From: a virus
Virus record (IMG/VR): IMGVR_UViG_3300031566_000071
Span: 1-48,123 of that record
Reading direction: 5' to 3' (one strand)
Length of the DNA: 48,123 nucleotides
In this document: one piece after another, positions 1 to 6,548 of the stretch
Numbering within the stretch: position 1 is the stretch's first letter
How the letters are laid out: every line of letters begins with the position of its first letter
Notes under the pieces: generated by a model
The model's database searches: none
What the model saw: the letters and a program-made list of their open reading frames with translations, nothing else
Told to the model about the DNA's origin: nothing
Position numbers and translations under genes: made by a program

Positions 1-210
1 AGGGCTATCGAAAAACTGGAAGATGTTACCAATGATGGCCTTCATGCTTGTCGTGAATATTCATTGACGAACACAAAACTTCAAGAAGCTGTTATGTGGG
101 CTGATTTAGGTAAGAAAAGACAGGGCGCCAACGATTGTGAGCACAAAGAACCACAAACTTATGCTTCGCCATCTTTCTTGAAACAAAAGAACGAAGAGGA
201 AACACAATGA
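1..210 (+). CDS. 3' part of a small tandem-duplicated gene crossing the circular join
   Basis: Frame 1 is open from base 1 and stops at 208-210; 69 codons are visible. Joined through the 46-bp end overlap, the gene starts at ATG 48036 and encodes 83 residues. The first 56 residues match the gene at 47836-48036 exactly; then this copy leaves the repeat (after base 125) and has its own tail, ANDCEHKEPQTYASP and onward, instead of GDNGNGKQGGK. It is a charged, mostly helical small protein with no signal peptide or known domain. Its stop overlaps the next start (ATGA at 207-210), so the two are probably translationally coupled. Function unknown. Confidence 0.75.
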   Translation, partial: RAIEKLEDVTNDGLHACREYSLTNTKLQEAVMWADLGKKRQGANDCEHKEPQTYASPSFLKQKNEEETQ

Positions 211-707
211 AAAAACTACTTTTACTCATCGTTCTTTTAACGCTGGTGTTGTTACCTATACGGTTTGTTGCGGCGCAGGATACGGGCACTAACAATGTCC
301 TCATGCTTGGCGCACGGTACGACTCGGACAAACCGTATATTTCTTTTGGTTATGCCAATCACTTGGGCGGAGCCTTATGGGGTTTCGCCTATGGTGATTT
401 TGGCGTAAACGGTGGAATAATGAACACGGAAGTCGTCGCCCTGTTCAACCTCGGTGGGCTTTGGGATAAACTTGGTAATCTCTATGTCGGCCCTGTGGCC
501 GGCCCGAATGCAGACTGGGTGAACCAGGGCGAACAAGACCTAATCAACTATATCAACGGAGCCGCAGGAGTAGCGGCGTCTTATGCTTTCACAGACAGAC
601 TCGGATTGTGCGGTATGGCAAAGTATAAGTTTACAGTCACGGATGATAATTTATATCCAAGTGGTTGGATGGTTGGATTTGCCGGTTGGTTTGGGTTTGG
701 TCTTTAA
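207..707 (+). CDS. Secreted outer-membrane beta-barrel-like protein
   Basis: 166 residues. The N-terminus is a clear Sec signal peptide (MKKLLLLIVLLTLVLLP, cleavage expected after VAA, before Q). The mature part alternates short hydrophobic/aromatic strands with glycine-rich turns (ISFGYANHLGG, LWGFAYGDFGVNGG, GVAASYAFTDRLG) and ends in aromatic-glycine strands (GWMVGFAGWFGFGL), which is the look of a small outer-membrane barrel. The start overlaps the upstream stop. A phage-encoded surface protein could modify the host envelope, for example to exclude superinfection, but that is inference; it could also be a virion or lysis component given the many exported proteins in the upstream late operon. 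Confidence 0.7.
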   Translation: MKKLLLLIVLLTLVLLPIRFVAAQDTGTNNVLMLGARYDSDKPYISFGYANHLGGALWGFAYGDFGVNGGIMNTEVVALFNLGGLWDKLGNLYVGPVAGPNADWVNQGEQDLINYINGAAGVAASYAFTDRLGLCGMAKYKFTVTDDNLYPSGWMVGFAGWFGFGL

Positions 708-729
708 CATCTCGCATCAGCTCCAGGAA

Positions 730-758
730 GTCCTGCCTGACATGGAGTTGGGCAGGAC
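730..758 (+). terminator. GC-rich hairpin, weak terminator or mRNA-end structure
   Basis: Perfect 8-bp stem GTCCTGCC (730-737) with GGCAGGAC (751-758), 13-nt loop, just after the stop at 707. There is no following T-run, so it may be an mRNA stabiliser or partial terminator rather than a full intrinsic terminator. Confidence 0.45.
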
Positions 759-778
759 ATAATTAAAGGAGACGAAAG

Positions 779-1000
779 ATGAAATTTTATATTGATTGGC
801 AACTATTCTTTGGCTCGTTAATTATAACGATAGCAACAATGCTAATATCGTTAGGAGTTTTGGCGTTGTTTGTGGGTTGTGTTTGGTATATCTCCGTGAT
901 AATAATTATCGTTGGGGTTGGTTTACTTGTTGGTGACAGTATTGAATATGGAGATAGGAGTAAGCATGGTACGCAAACGCAAAATAAGCATAACAGTTGA
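779..1000 (+). CDS. Small two-helix membrane protein
   Basis: 73 residues; two hydrophobic segments (about residues 10-34 and 36-52) followed by a polar tail. A good ribosome-binding site (AAAGGAG, 766-772) precedes ATG 779. The 3' end overlaps the next gene by 35 bp. No family recognised. Membrane placement is read directly from hydrophobicity; any role is unknown. Confidence 0.65.
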   Translation: MKFYIDWQLFFGSLIITIATMLISLGVLALFVGCVWYISVIIIIVGVGLLVGDSIEYGDRSKHGTQTQNKHNS

Positions 1001-1112
1001 CGAAGACCCCCTGGCATTAGGGGATGCGATGATATTTAAAAACAGTCGCCTCGGTCGCATCATTATAGTAATCGACCAGAAACCCAAGAAAGTCAAGAAG
1101 GTGAGGAAGTGA
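966..1112 (+). CDS. Small basic protein of unknown function
   Basis: 48 residues from ATG 966, preceded by GGAG at 956-959. It starts MVRKRKISITVDEDPLALGDAMIF-like, with a basic head, an acidic middle and a very basic Lys/Arg tail. An earlier in-frame start at 912 is possible but would extend far into the upstream gene and has no ribosome-binding site. The stop overlaps the next GTG start. No family recognised. Confidence 0.6.
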   Translation: MVRKRKISITVDEDPLALGDAMIFKNSRLGRIIIVIDQKPKKVKKVRK

Positions 1113-1477
1113 CCGTGCGGACGAAACGCATATATGTCGCCGGTGCGTACAGCGCAGACAACGCAATGGCCGTCCTCGACAATATGAGGCGAGGAATACG
1201 GTTAAGTACGCTTGTTGTACTGGCGGGGTACGCTCCTTTCAGTCCCTGGTTGGATTATAATTTTCAACTTCAACTACGAGGTGATGAGCGACTTACCATC
1301 GACGACTACTACGACTACTCAATGGCGTGGTTAGAAGCATCAGACGCTGTCTTAGTGGCCGTCGAGAGTGAAAACTCAAGAGGTACGGCAAGGGAAATAC
1401 GCCGAGCAATAGAGTTGGGAATACCTGTTTATTATAGTCTAAAAGAACTCAAGGAAAGAGAGGCGACAAGGATATGA
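1109..1477 (+). CDS. Nucleoside 2-deoxyribosyltransferase-like (DUF4406-type) protein
   Basis: 122 residues, GTG start at 1109 with GAGG at 1103-1106 and GTGA overlap with the previous stop. Features of the nucleoside deoxyribosyltransferase-like fold are visible: the N-terminal strand-loop IYVAGAYSADN, the central APFSPWLDY segment, the helix DYSMAWLEASDAVLV, then S-x-GTAREI near residue 90 and GIPVYY. In this family these segments form the nucleoside-binding pocket, with the acidic residue of the GTxxEI-type helix as nucleophile. Its neighbour at 1474 is also nucleotide-related, which supports a role in nucleotide or modified-base handling. Catalytic activity is not proven; many phage members are annotated only as DUF4406. 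Confidence 0.65.
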   Translation: MTVRTKRIYVAGAYSADNAMAVLDNMRRGIRLSTLVVLAGYAPFSPWLDYNFQLQLRGDERLTIDDYYDYSMAWLEASDAVLVAVESENSRGTAREIRRAIELGIPVYYSLKELKEREATRI

Positions 1478-1728
1478 ACATACGATTTGATTTAGTACCG
1501 ATTATGTGGTTTAGGCTTATCGCTAAGATACTGACTATCGGCGCAGAGAAGCACAAAGCCGACGACTTTAGCGGTAAGACAGAAGAGGAATACTTTAATT
1601 CTGCGGCGGGTCATATTATTGCCGACCGAGAAGGCATAAGGATTGACCCCGATGACAATCAACCGTCGATTGTCAAGGCGGCAACATGTTTGCTGATAAT
1701 TTATACGAAGAGATTAAATAACCAATGA
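1474..1728 (+). CDS. dATP/dGTP diphosphohydrolase-like protein (DUF5664-type)
   Basis: 84 residues, overlapping both neighbours by 4 bp (ATGA). The pattern is that of the phage DUF5664 family: RFDLVP at the start, ILTIGAEKHKADDF, EEEYFNSAAGHIIADREG, then DPDDNQPSIVKAATCLLIIY. In the family this all-helical unit resembles MazG-like nucleotide pyrophosphohydrolases, with metal-binding acidic and histidine residues in these segments. It is shorter than many members, and the usual His near the HLAHAA segment is replaced here (QPSIVKAA), so activity is uncertain. Pairing with the deoxyribosyltransferase-like gene at 1109 suggests a small nucleotide-metabolism unit. Confidence 0.6.
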   Translation: MNIRFDLVPIMWFRLIAKILTIGAEKHKADDFSGKTEEEYFNSAAGHIIADREGIRIDPDDNQPSIVKAATCLLIIYTKRLNNQ

Positions 1729-2858
1729 AACCCCAGGGTCGTCGATACGAGAAAAAGTATAGTCCCGAACTGATAGAACGCTTGGGCGATTTATACGAAC
1801 TCAAGAAAGTCAATGTCTCTTATTGGAAAGAAATATCAGATATTTTAAGTAAAGAGTTTGGACTTAATATTACTCAATGCTCGGCCAAGTCCCTACATCA
1901 AAGATATTGTGTCCCCGACCATCCCCAACAATCAAAACCCTATAAAGAGCAAGACGACTTTATGGGTGACGCTGTGGATATTATTCATCGCAAAAAGAAA
2001 ACAGTACAGGAAATCACCTTGCCGGAAATCCTCGATGGCTTTATCGAGAGGCAGAGTTTCCATGACAACTTCTCAATCAGACAACTAACCGCCGAACCGG
2101 CCATTAACACGAAAAAGCCCATAGCCCTGACCTTTCTATCGGATGTTCATATCGGTAGTCCCCACACTGACTACGGGGGGTTTCTCAGCGACGTAGAAAA
2201 GATAATGTCCTGTGAGCGTCATTACGTTGCCCTCGGTGGCGACTTGGCTGATAACTTCTCGCCCAACTTTAAGAACAAGGCGGCGGCGGTCTGGCAGTTA
2301 GAACCGCCACAGATACAACTATTGACCGAGGAAAAGATAATTGAATACCTTGGGGGTCGAATAATAGCCAAAATAGGCGGCAACCACGACAAAATGATAG
2401 AGCGAGACACCGGAGTATCGGCTCAATACTTTATAATGAGAAATAAGCCCTTTCCGTACCTACCGGAAGGCGGGTTGATTAAGCTCCTGATTGGAGATAT
2501 TGAATATAAGATTATCTGGAAGCATCATTATAGATTTAACTCAAGCCTAAACAAGTTCAATACCCACCACAGAATGATTGAAATGCTTGTTCCCGATGCC
2601 GATATAGCCGTCACAGAACACGAACATAGCCCCGGCATAGAATCTACCGAGGTAGGCGAGTACGATGCCCGTAAGACGCAGATAAGCGTCCGTACAGGGG
2701 CTTATAAGTTAGACGACCCGTATAGTATGGCCTATTGGAAGGCGGGCCGGATAGCCCCCCAGACGGTTATTTTGTGGCCTGACAAGAAGAAGATACTGGC
2801 CTTGCATGGCCGAGACGCAATAGAAGATGCTCAAACGTATTTGAAAGGATTAGGTTGA
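1725..2858 (+). CDS. Calcineurin-like metallophosphoesterase with N-terminal helical domain
   Basis: 377 residues. The metallophosphoesterase signature is complete: D140-x-H142 in FLSDVHIGS, GGD (171-173), GNHD (219-222), H267-H268, and the terminal H-x-H in TEHEHSPG (299-301). These residues bind the two catalytic metals in the family. The first ~65 residues look like a helix-turn-helix-type unit (SPELIERLGDLYELKK), perhaps DNA-binding. Phage members act on nucleic acids or nucleotides; the substrate here is not predictable. ATG 1725 overlaps the previous stop (ATGA), making it the third gene of a coupled nucleotide-processing row. Confidence 0.8.
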   Translation: MKPQGRRYEKKYSPELIERLGDLYELKKVNVSYWKEISDILSKEFGLNITQCSAKSLHQRYCVPDHPQQSKPYKEQDDFMGDAVDIIHRKKKTVQEITLPEILDGFIERQSFHDNFSIRQLTAEPAINTKKPIALTFLSDVHIGSPHTDYGGFLSDVEKIMSCERHYVALGGDLADNFSPNFKNKAAAVWQLEPPQIQLLTEEKIIEYLGGRIIAKIGGNHDKMIERDTGVSAQYFIMRNKPFPYLPEGGLIKLLIGDIEYKIIWKHHYRFNSSLNKFNTHHRMIEMLVPDADIAVTEHEHSPGIESTEVGEYDARKTQISVRTGAYKLDDPYSMAYWKAGRIAPQTVILWPDKKKILALHGRDAIEDAQTYLKGLG

Positions 2859-2873
2859 ACGCCCGATTTCTGT

Positions 2874-3069
2874 GCCTCAGAAGAACGGTGGCGGGGCAAG
2901 TATGAGGCAACGAGACCCTTGCGGTTTCTTCTTAGAGACTCCGCCACCGGAAAATGACAGATACACCTCCTCGCCTTATGGGCGGGGACACGGCTTCAAG
3001 CCATGTGAGCCAGCTAATCACGGGGCAAAGCGGCGGCGGGGTAGCCTAACGGATTCGCCCCGCCTGCCG
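2874..3069 (+). ncRNA. GC-rich, highly structured non-coding region
   Basis: The 275 bases between 2858 and 3133 lack a convincing gene but are full of inverted repeats. I see a 9-bp stem CGGTGGCGG (2886-2894) with CCGCCACCG (2941-2949), enclosing GCAAG (2896-2900) with CTTGC (2918-2922). GCCTCA (2874-2879) is complementary to TGAGGC (2903-2908) and crosses the 9-bp stem, so a pseudoknot is possible. Further stems: CGCC/GGCG (2972-2975, 2981-2984), GGCT/AGCC (2992-3002), and a long hairpin CGGCGGCGGGG (3031-3041) with CCCCGCC-T-GCCG (3058-3069). It may be a structured RNA or mRNA leader element. Confidence 0.4.
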
Positions 3070-3132
3070 TTATTAAAGGAAAAGGCGTTAAAGTTTAATA
3101 AGAGAAAGAGTTGTTAAGGGAAAGTTAATAGC

Positions 3133-3627
3133 GTGGACACAACTAATCTAAATGAAACCGACATACAATTAGCGATATACACCTGGCGACATCATATTCA
3201 GGCGTTCCCGTTAATAATAACTAATATATTTTTCTACAACTGGTGGGAGTGCGACGCATTATATATAACTAAGTCGGGGTATTGTCACGAGTTTGAAATC
3301 AAAATAAGCCATAGTGACTTTATCTCAGACCTTGCAAAACCCAAACATGGAAAGATACGAAACGGAACCGGCCCATCCAAGTTTTATTACGTATGCCCGC
3401 CAGATATAATAAGCCTTAGCGAAGTCCCCGAACACACAGGCCTGGCATACGTTCGTGAAACAAGGGGTATTTATATCGGGGAGCCGGACAGGGTATTGTC
3501 TCTCGATATAATAAAGGAACCACCAACCCATAAGAGGGAAAAAATATCAGACAGTAAATGGATAGCGATTGCATACAAGGCGAATGCGAGATACTGGAAA
3601 TTAAGAACTGCCGAAGTAAATATATAA
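3133..3627 (+). CDS. PD-(D/E)XK nuclease-like protein
   Basis: 164 residues, GTG start at 3133. The core reads WECDALYITKSG then EFEIKISHSDF, giving D41 and E55-x-K57, the spacing of a PD-(D/E)XK nuclease core. It continues with SDLAKPKHG, FYYVCPPDIIS and HTGLAYV, a pattern I know from small phage and bacterial proteins annotated as nuclease-like or MmcB-like repair proteins. Likely acts on DNA (repair, recombination or host DNA), but the substrate is unknown. Ribosome-binding site is weak (AAGGGAAAG). It is the last gene before the strong terminator at 3781. Confidence 0.6.
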   Translation: MDTTNLNETDIQLAIYTWRHHIQAFPLIITNIFFYNWWECDALYITKSGYCHEFEIKISHSDFISDLAKPKHGKIRNGTGPSKFYYVCPPDIISLSEVPEHTGLAYVRETRGIYIGEPDRVLSLDIIKEPPTHKREKISDSKWIAIAYKANARYWKLRTAEVNI

Positions 3628-3640
3628 ACCCCTTACATAA

Positions 3641-3739
3641 AGTTTACATATAGTTTACATATTAAAATGAAAGTATTACTAAGCCTAAGTCGATGTAACA
3701 CAGAAGACAAAAGAAATAAACGTCTAATAAACGTCTAAT
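3641..3739 (+). repeat. Two 11-bp tandem duplications in the 3' untranslated region
   Basis: AGTTTACATAT occurs twice back to back at 3641-3651 and 3652-3662. AAACGTCTAAT occurs twice back to back at 3718-3728 and 3729-3739. Both have an 11-bp period, about one helical turn. They lie between the stop at 3627 and the terminator at 3781 in otherwise gene-free, AT-rich sequence. Confidence 0.8.
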
Positions 3740-3780
3740 ATCAGTCCCTTTATTTAACATACAACCCCCCTTAAAAGGAA

Positions 3781-3817
3781 ACCCTGGTGGTTTTAATTCT
3801 CTCCACCGGGGTTTTTA
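3781..3817 (+). terminator. Strong intrinsic terminator
   Basis: ACCCTGGTGG (3781-3790) pairs with CCACCGGGGT (3803-3812), 10 bp with one T-G wobble and a 12-nt loop. Flanking AAA/TTT pairs lengthen the stem, and TTTTTAAT follows. It ends transcription of the 207-3627 gene row and insulates the promoter at 3868. Confidence 0.85.
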
Positions 3818-3820
3818 ATA

Positions 3821-3896
3821 GGTATGCCCCATACCCAATAATAGTTTAAAAAACTTAATAAAAAGACTTGACTTTATTAAGTTCTCAACATATCTT
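3821..3896 (+). promoter_or_regulatory. Promoter with upstream palindromic operator (copy A)
   Basis: A sigma70-like promoter: TTGACT (3868-3873), 17-bp spacer, TATCTT (3891-3896), predicted start near 3903. Upstream is the palindrome GGTATGCCCCATACC (3821-3835), followed by CAATAATAGTTT and ATAAAAAGACTTGACTTT. The same block, in the same order and spacing, recurs on the minus strand at 18904-18956, ahead of the leftward operon. It drives the leader and ADP-ribosyltransferase-like gene, and possibly the long row of small genes behind it. Confidence 0.7.
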
Positions 3897-3916
3897 GCCG
3901 ATAAGAAATATAAAAG

Positions 3917-4025
3917 AAGGTGAGAAAATCTTATGAATCTTGAATATATAATTTGTCAAATACCCAACAGAACGGGCGGAGCGTATCTATCTCTCACCTT
4001 TACACCTCCGTCCGTTATTGTTGGG
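3917..4025 (+). promoter_or_regulatory. Leader RNA: hairpin with anti-Shine-Dalgarno loop
   Basis: CCCAACA (3963-3969) plus AACGGGCGGAG (3971-3981) pair with CTCCGTCCGTT (4006-4016) plus TGTTGGG (4019-4025), about 18 bp with one G-T pair and a small internal loop. The loop holds TCTCACCTT (3992-4000), a perfect 9-nt complement of AAGGTGAGA (3917-3925), the ribosome-binding site of the short ORF at 3933. The two could form a long-range pseudoknot that shuts this site. Nothing here matches a riboswitch class I can name. Confidence 0.55.
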
Positions 4026-4037
4026 ATAGGAGCTTGA
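3933..4037 (+). CDS. 34-residue leader peptide
   Basis: ATG 3933 has a good ribosome-binding site (GAAGGTGAG) and reads MNLEYIICQIPNRTGG to a stop at 4035-4037. The coding sequence contains the whole hairpin of the leader RNA, so ribosome movement through it would melt the stem. The stop overlaps an ATG at 4037 (TGATG) that is in frame with the ADP-ribosyltransferase-like gene. That makes an attenuator or translational-coupling role plausible. The peptide itself resembles nothing I know, and it may be only a by-product of the RNA element. Confidence 0.45.
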   Translation: MNLEYIICQIPNRTGGAYLSLTFTPPSVIVGIGA

Positions 4038-4087
4038 TGTGTCTACCGAACTCAAGACCGGACTTGGGGTCGAAAGGAATAAATAAG

Positions 4088-4459
4088 ATGATACTTTATC
4101 ACGGCACAACCAAAGTCAAGGCCAGGTCAATACTCAAGACCGGACTTAAAGCAAATAAGATGGGGATAATCTATTTGTCGCCCACCCCAAAATTAGCCCT
4201 TCGGTGGGGCGATATTATACTCCGAGTAGAAACTGGCAAAAACAAATTGACCTCTTTTGATGGTTGTGAAGAATGGGAAGTTTTATGTTGGGGTAACATC
4301 CCTGCGAATAATATCCGAGTTTATCGAGTTGCCATTATATTAAGTCGTCAGGGAAATGATACGCTTGAGAGGGCAATCGACTTAATTAAAACTCATTCCC
4401 CGAAGCTCCCGCCAACAAGTATGTGTCAACTTAATGTTATTGAAGGTAAACTATTATGA
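4088..4459 (+). CDS. Small ADP-ribosyltransferase-fold protein
   Basis: 123 residues from ATG 4088 (AAAGGAA 9-10 nt upstream). It shows the H-Y-E layout of ADP-ribosyltransferases: YHGTT (H5), then ILKTGL and IIYLSPTPKLA (Y29), and an acidic cluster FDGCEEWEV (E61-E64) followed by GNIPANNIRVY. Proteins of this shape include KptA/Tpt1 RNA 2'-phosphotransferases and phage ADP-ribosyltransferases; I cannot choose between NAD-dependent protein or RNA modification. A longer form from ATG 4037 adds 17 residues; that stretch partly duplicates the gene's own start (CTCAAGACCGGACTT at about 4051 and 4133), so I prefer 4088. It is the first main gene after the promoter at 3868 and sits behind the regulated leader. 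Confidence 0.6.
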   Translation: MILYHGTTKVKARSILKTGLKANKMGIIYLSPTPKLALRWGDIILRVETGKNKLTSFDGCEEWEVLCWGNIPANNIRVYRVAIILSRQGNDTLERAIDLIKTHSPKLPPTSMCQLNVIEGKLL

Positions 4460-5001
4460 ATAACCAACCGAAACACAATGAGGACGGAATGGACATTCAA
4501 TTTAGTCATTCAACATTAGGCTACCTCATTAGAAAGAAATTTGATTCTGTCACAGACTCTTATGGTCGAGGGAATAAAAAATTAAGTTGGCGAGACAGAA
4601 ACAGAAACAGGTGTAATGAGTGTCGCCGGGAAAGTCGCCAAAACAACCCCGAACTCCACAACAGGTACAAATGCGAATATAGGTATCGGCATCCACAAAA
4701 ATCACGCGCCCACTACAACCTAACCGATGCTATACGCCGAAGCAAAATAGAACGCCCTAACCAATGTACAATCTGCGGCAAGCTCTGCACCCCCGAAGGT
4801 CATCATCCCGATTATTCTAAACCCCTCGATGTCGTATGGGCTTGCCGTGATTGTCACAAGTCATTGCATATCCAATTAGATAAATTAGACGAGCTTTTTT
4901 CGTTATCATTATCAGAGCCGATGCGTCCAGTCTCTCACGTTTACCATAGCTACCCGGCGGGCGTGTCGGCTCATTTAAACAAGGAGGTAGAAAATGTCTG
5001 A
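4456..5001 (+). CDS. HNH-like zinc protein
   Basis: 181 residues; ATG 4456 overlaps the previous stop by 4 bp. The central part has a basic Arg/Asn-rich stretch and CNECRR, then CTICGKLCTPEGHHPDYSKP, DVVWACRDCHKSLH: two CxxC pairs around HHPDYSKP. This is the zinc-finger/HNH-like motif common in phage accessory proteins. In true HNH nucleases the HH pair and the terminal H would be catalytic. It may be a homing-type nuclease or just a zinc-binding DNA-binding protein. The C-terminal ~35 residues are unlike the rest. Confidence 0.6.
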   Translation: MNNQPKHNEDGMDIQFSHSTLGYLIRKKFDSVTDSYGRGNKKLSWRDRNRNRCNECRRESRQNNPELHNRYKCEYRYRHPQKSRAHYNLTDAIRRSKIERPNQCTICGKLCTPEGHHPDYSKPLDVVWACRDCHKSLHIQLDKLDELFSLSLSEPMRPVSHVYHSYPAGVSAHLNKEVENV

Positions 5002-5698
5002 AATCAGATATAAGCTAACCAACCAAAATATGCAAACTTATCACGAGTTTCAGTGGGAGTTGGGAAAAAAATACGTTATTGAAAACGACAAAGACGCGTT
5101 ATGCGGAGGGGGATTCTTCCATTTTTACTGTCATCCACTATTGGCGATACTGCACAATCCTATTCATATCCAGCTTTCAAACCCTCGCTTATTTAAAGCT
5201 AAAGTGTCGGGAAAAAACAAGACGGACGGTCAACTTAAAGAAGGATGGAAAAAGGCAACGCTGATTGAGGAAATTCCCATCCCGGAGATAACAATCAAAC
5301 AGAAAATACGATACGGCATATTGTGTGTGTTGGAAGTATATAACGAAAATAGTTTTGTAGAATGGGCAAATAATTGGTTATCGGGAAAAGATAGAAGTCG
5401 TGCCGCCGCCCGTGCCAGCGCCGATGCCGCCGTCGCCGCCGCCCAGGGCACCGCGGCCGCCGCCGCGGCCGCCTATGCCGCCGCCGCCGCCGCCGCCCAG
5501 GGCACCGAGGCCGCCGCCGCGGCCGCCTATGCCGCCGCCGCCGCCCAGGGCACCGAGGCCGCCGCCGCGGCCGCCTATGCCGCCGCCGCCGCCCAGGGCA
5601 CCGCGGCCGCCTATGCCGCCGCCATGGCCGCCGATGGTGCCAAGAACATAGATTTAATTAAAATAGCTGAAAAAGCGATAAACGACCCTAACCAATAA
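4994..5698 (+). CDS. DUF7666-like protein with alanine-repeat tail
   Basis: 234 residues, strong ribosome-binding site AGGAGG. Residues about 1-135 follow a pattern common in phage proteins (a YHEFQWELGKKY segment, CGGGFFHFYCHPL, then GWKKATLIEEIPIPEITI), which I associate with the DUF7666 family of unknown function. Residues ~136-215 are almost pure alanine broken by Tyr, Gln-Gly-Thr and Glu, encoded by the repeat at 5400-5640; the last 20 residues return to normal composition. Alanine-rich tails occur in this family. The repeat could form a helical rod or spacer. Confidence 0.6.
   Translation: MSEIRYKLTNQNMQTYHEFQWELGKKYVIENDKDALCGGGFFHFYCHPLLAILHNPIHIQLSNPRLFKAKVSGKNKTDGQLKEGWKKATLIEEIPIPEITIKQKIRYGILCVLEVYNENSFVEWANNWLSGKDRSRAAARASADAAVAAAQGTAAAAAAAYAAAAAAAQGTEAAAAAAYAAAAAQGTEAAAAAAYAAAAAQGTAAAYAAAMAADGAKNIDLIKIAEKAINDPNQ
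5400..5640 (+). repeat. GCC-rich in-frame tandem repeat, about 48-bp unit
   Basis: The unit encodes A6-Y-A5-Q-G-T-E (16 residues, 48 bp). There are two near-perfect units and longer or shorter flanking ones, so copy number and unit length vary. Nearly every alanine codon is GCC, producing a very GC-rich island in a moderate-GC genome. Repeats of this kind expand and contract by slippage, and the assembled copy number may be wrong. Confidence 0.9.
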
Positions 5699-5715
5699 AC
5701 CAAAGGAGTGTAGCT

Positions 5716-5889
5716 ATGGAACAAACAGTTGAACAAAAACAGAAGGAGTTGCAAAGACTCAAGCTAAAGCGAGGACACGCAGAAAAAGCGGCCGATTACT
5801 TGCGGAAACAATTAGAGATTACCGAGGTTCGCAGTGCTGGCCTCTTGGACGAAATCAGGGCACTGGAAAGCGGGGCCACCAATGGGTAA
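5716..5889 (+). CDS. 57-residue coiled-coil protein
   Basis: ATG 5716 with AAAGGAG upstream. The sequence (MEQTVEQKQKELQRLKLKRG and onward) is a charged heptad-like coiled coil for most of its length. It overlaps the next start by 8 bp. Function unknown; probably a small DNA-metabolism accessory or regulator by context only. Confidence 0.6.
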   Translation: MEQTVEQKQKELQRLKLKRGHAEKAADYLRKQLEITEVRSAGLLDEIRALESGATNG

Positions 5890-6061
5890 GTCAGAAGACC
5901 AGGATTATGCCGCCCAGGCCGCCGAGATGCAACTTGATTGTATCCGCCAGGACTTCGACGGCGATATTGAGGCCTATGCGGCGGGGCAACCGCCGAAAGG
6001 AATGAACCATATACCGGAGGTGCAAAATGTCACAGACGATACGACAAATGATAATAGATGA
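5882..6061 (+). CDS. Small acidic protein of unknown function
   Basis: 59 residues from ATG 5882, overlapping the previous gene. It reads MGKSEDQDYAAQAAEMQLDC and contains a PPKGMNHIPE segment. A longer frame from 5834 has no ribosome-binding site and lies inside the upstream gene. It overlaps the next gene by 35 bp. No family recognised. Confidence 0.5.
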   Translation: MGKSEDQDYAAQAAEMQLDCIRQDFDGDIEAYAAGQPPKGMNHIPEVQNVTDDTTNDNR

Positions 6062-6548
6062 TGACGGCGTAACATCATTATTACGCGAACTTAGAAAAAT
6101 GCCGGAGCGCGTCAAGGACGCCAGCGATACGCTGACCGACGCTGAATTTGAAGCGGCGGGGTTGCCGTCGCAACTCAAAGAAGCTGACCAGAAGATTGCC
6201 GACGTTGAGCGTGAGGCTATGTTTGAAATCCTTAATAAACCCGGCGATAACGGCAAACCCAAATATACTAACGACAATCAACGCAAAGCTGCCCAGGCGG
6301 TCATTCTCAGCACAAGCGAAGACTACGCTGCCGCAAAGAACGACCTACTCAAACTCAAACAGCACAAAGCCGAAGTGGAAAATCATATCGGTATAACCCG
6401 CAACCAAATGTCCTATGCCAACAATCTTTTTAACGTAACCATTGCGGCGGCCAATCTCATAGCCGGGTTGTGTTACGAAAACACGACGGCCGGCAAACTC
6501 GAATACATCGAAAGATTAAAAGGAATCTTAAAGGAGATAGAAAAATGA
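6027..6548 (+). CDS. Helical protein upstream of a zinc-cluster protein
   Basis: 173 residues, good ribosome-binding site (CCGGAGGTG). Highly helical and charged, with coiled-coil-prone stretches (LREL through about residue 70, DLLKLKQHKAEVE around 115). No catalytic motif. It overlaps the next gene by 4 bp (ATGA), suggesting joint expression and perhaps a complex with it. In many phages a pair of this kind lies in the recombination/replication cassette, but I cannot name the family. Confidence 0.6.
   Translation: MSQTIRQMIIDDDGVTSLLRELRKMPERVKDASDTLTDAEFEAAGLPSQLKEADQKIADVEREAMFEILNKPGDNGKPKYTNDNQRKAAQAVILSTSEDYAAAKNDLLKLKQHKAEVENHIGITRNQMSYANNLFNVTIAAANLIAGLCYENTTAGKLEYIERLKGILKEIEK

Noticed and set aside
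2872-3117. 81-codon ORF over the GC-rich structured region
   Set aside because: GTG start without ribosome-binding site, low-complexity Pro/Gly/Arg composition produced by GC-rich stems; better explained as RNA structure.
5400-5651. Proline/arginine-rich ORF in the other frame of the GCC repeat
   Set aside because: By-product of the GCC repeat; no start signals and nonsense composition.
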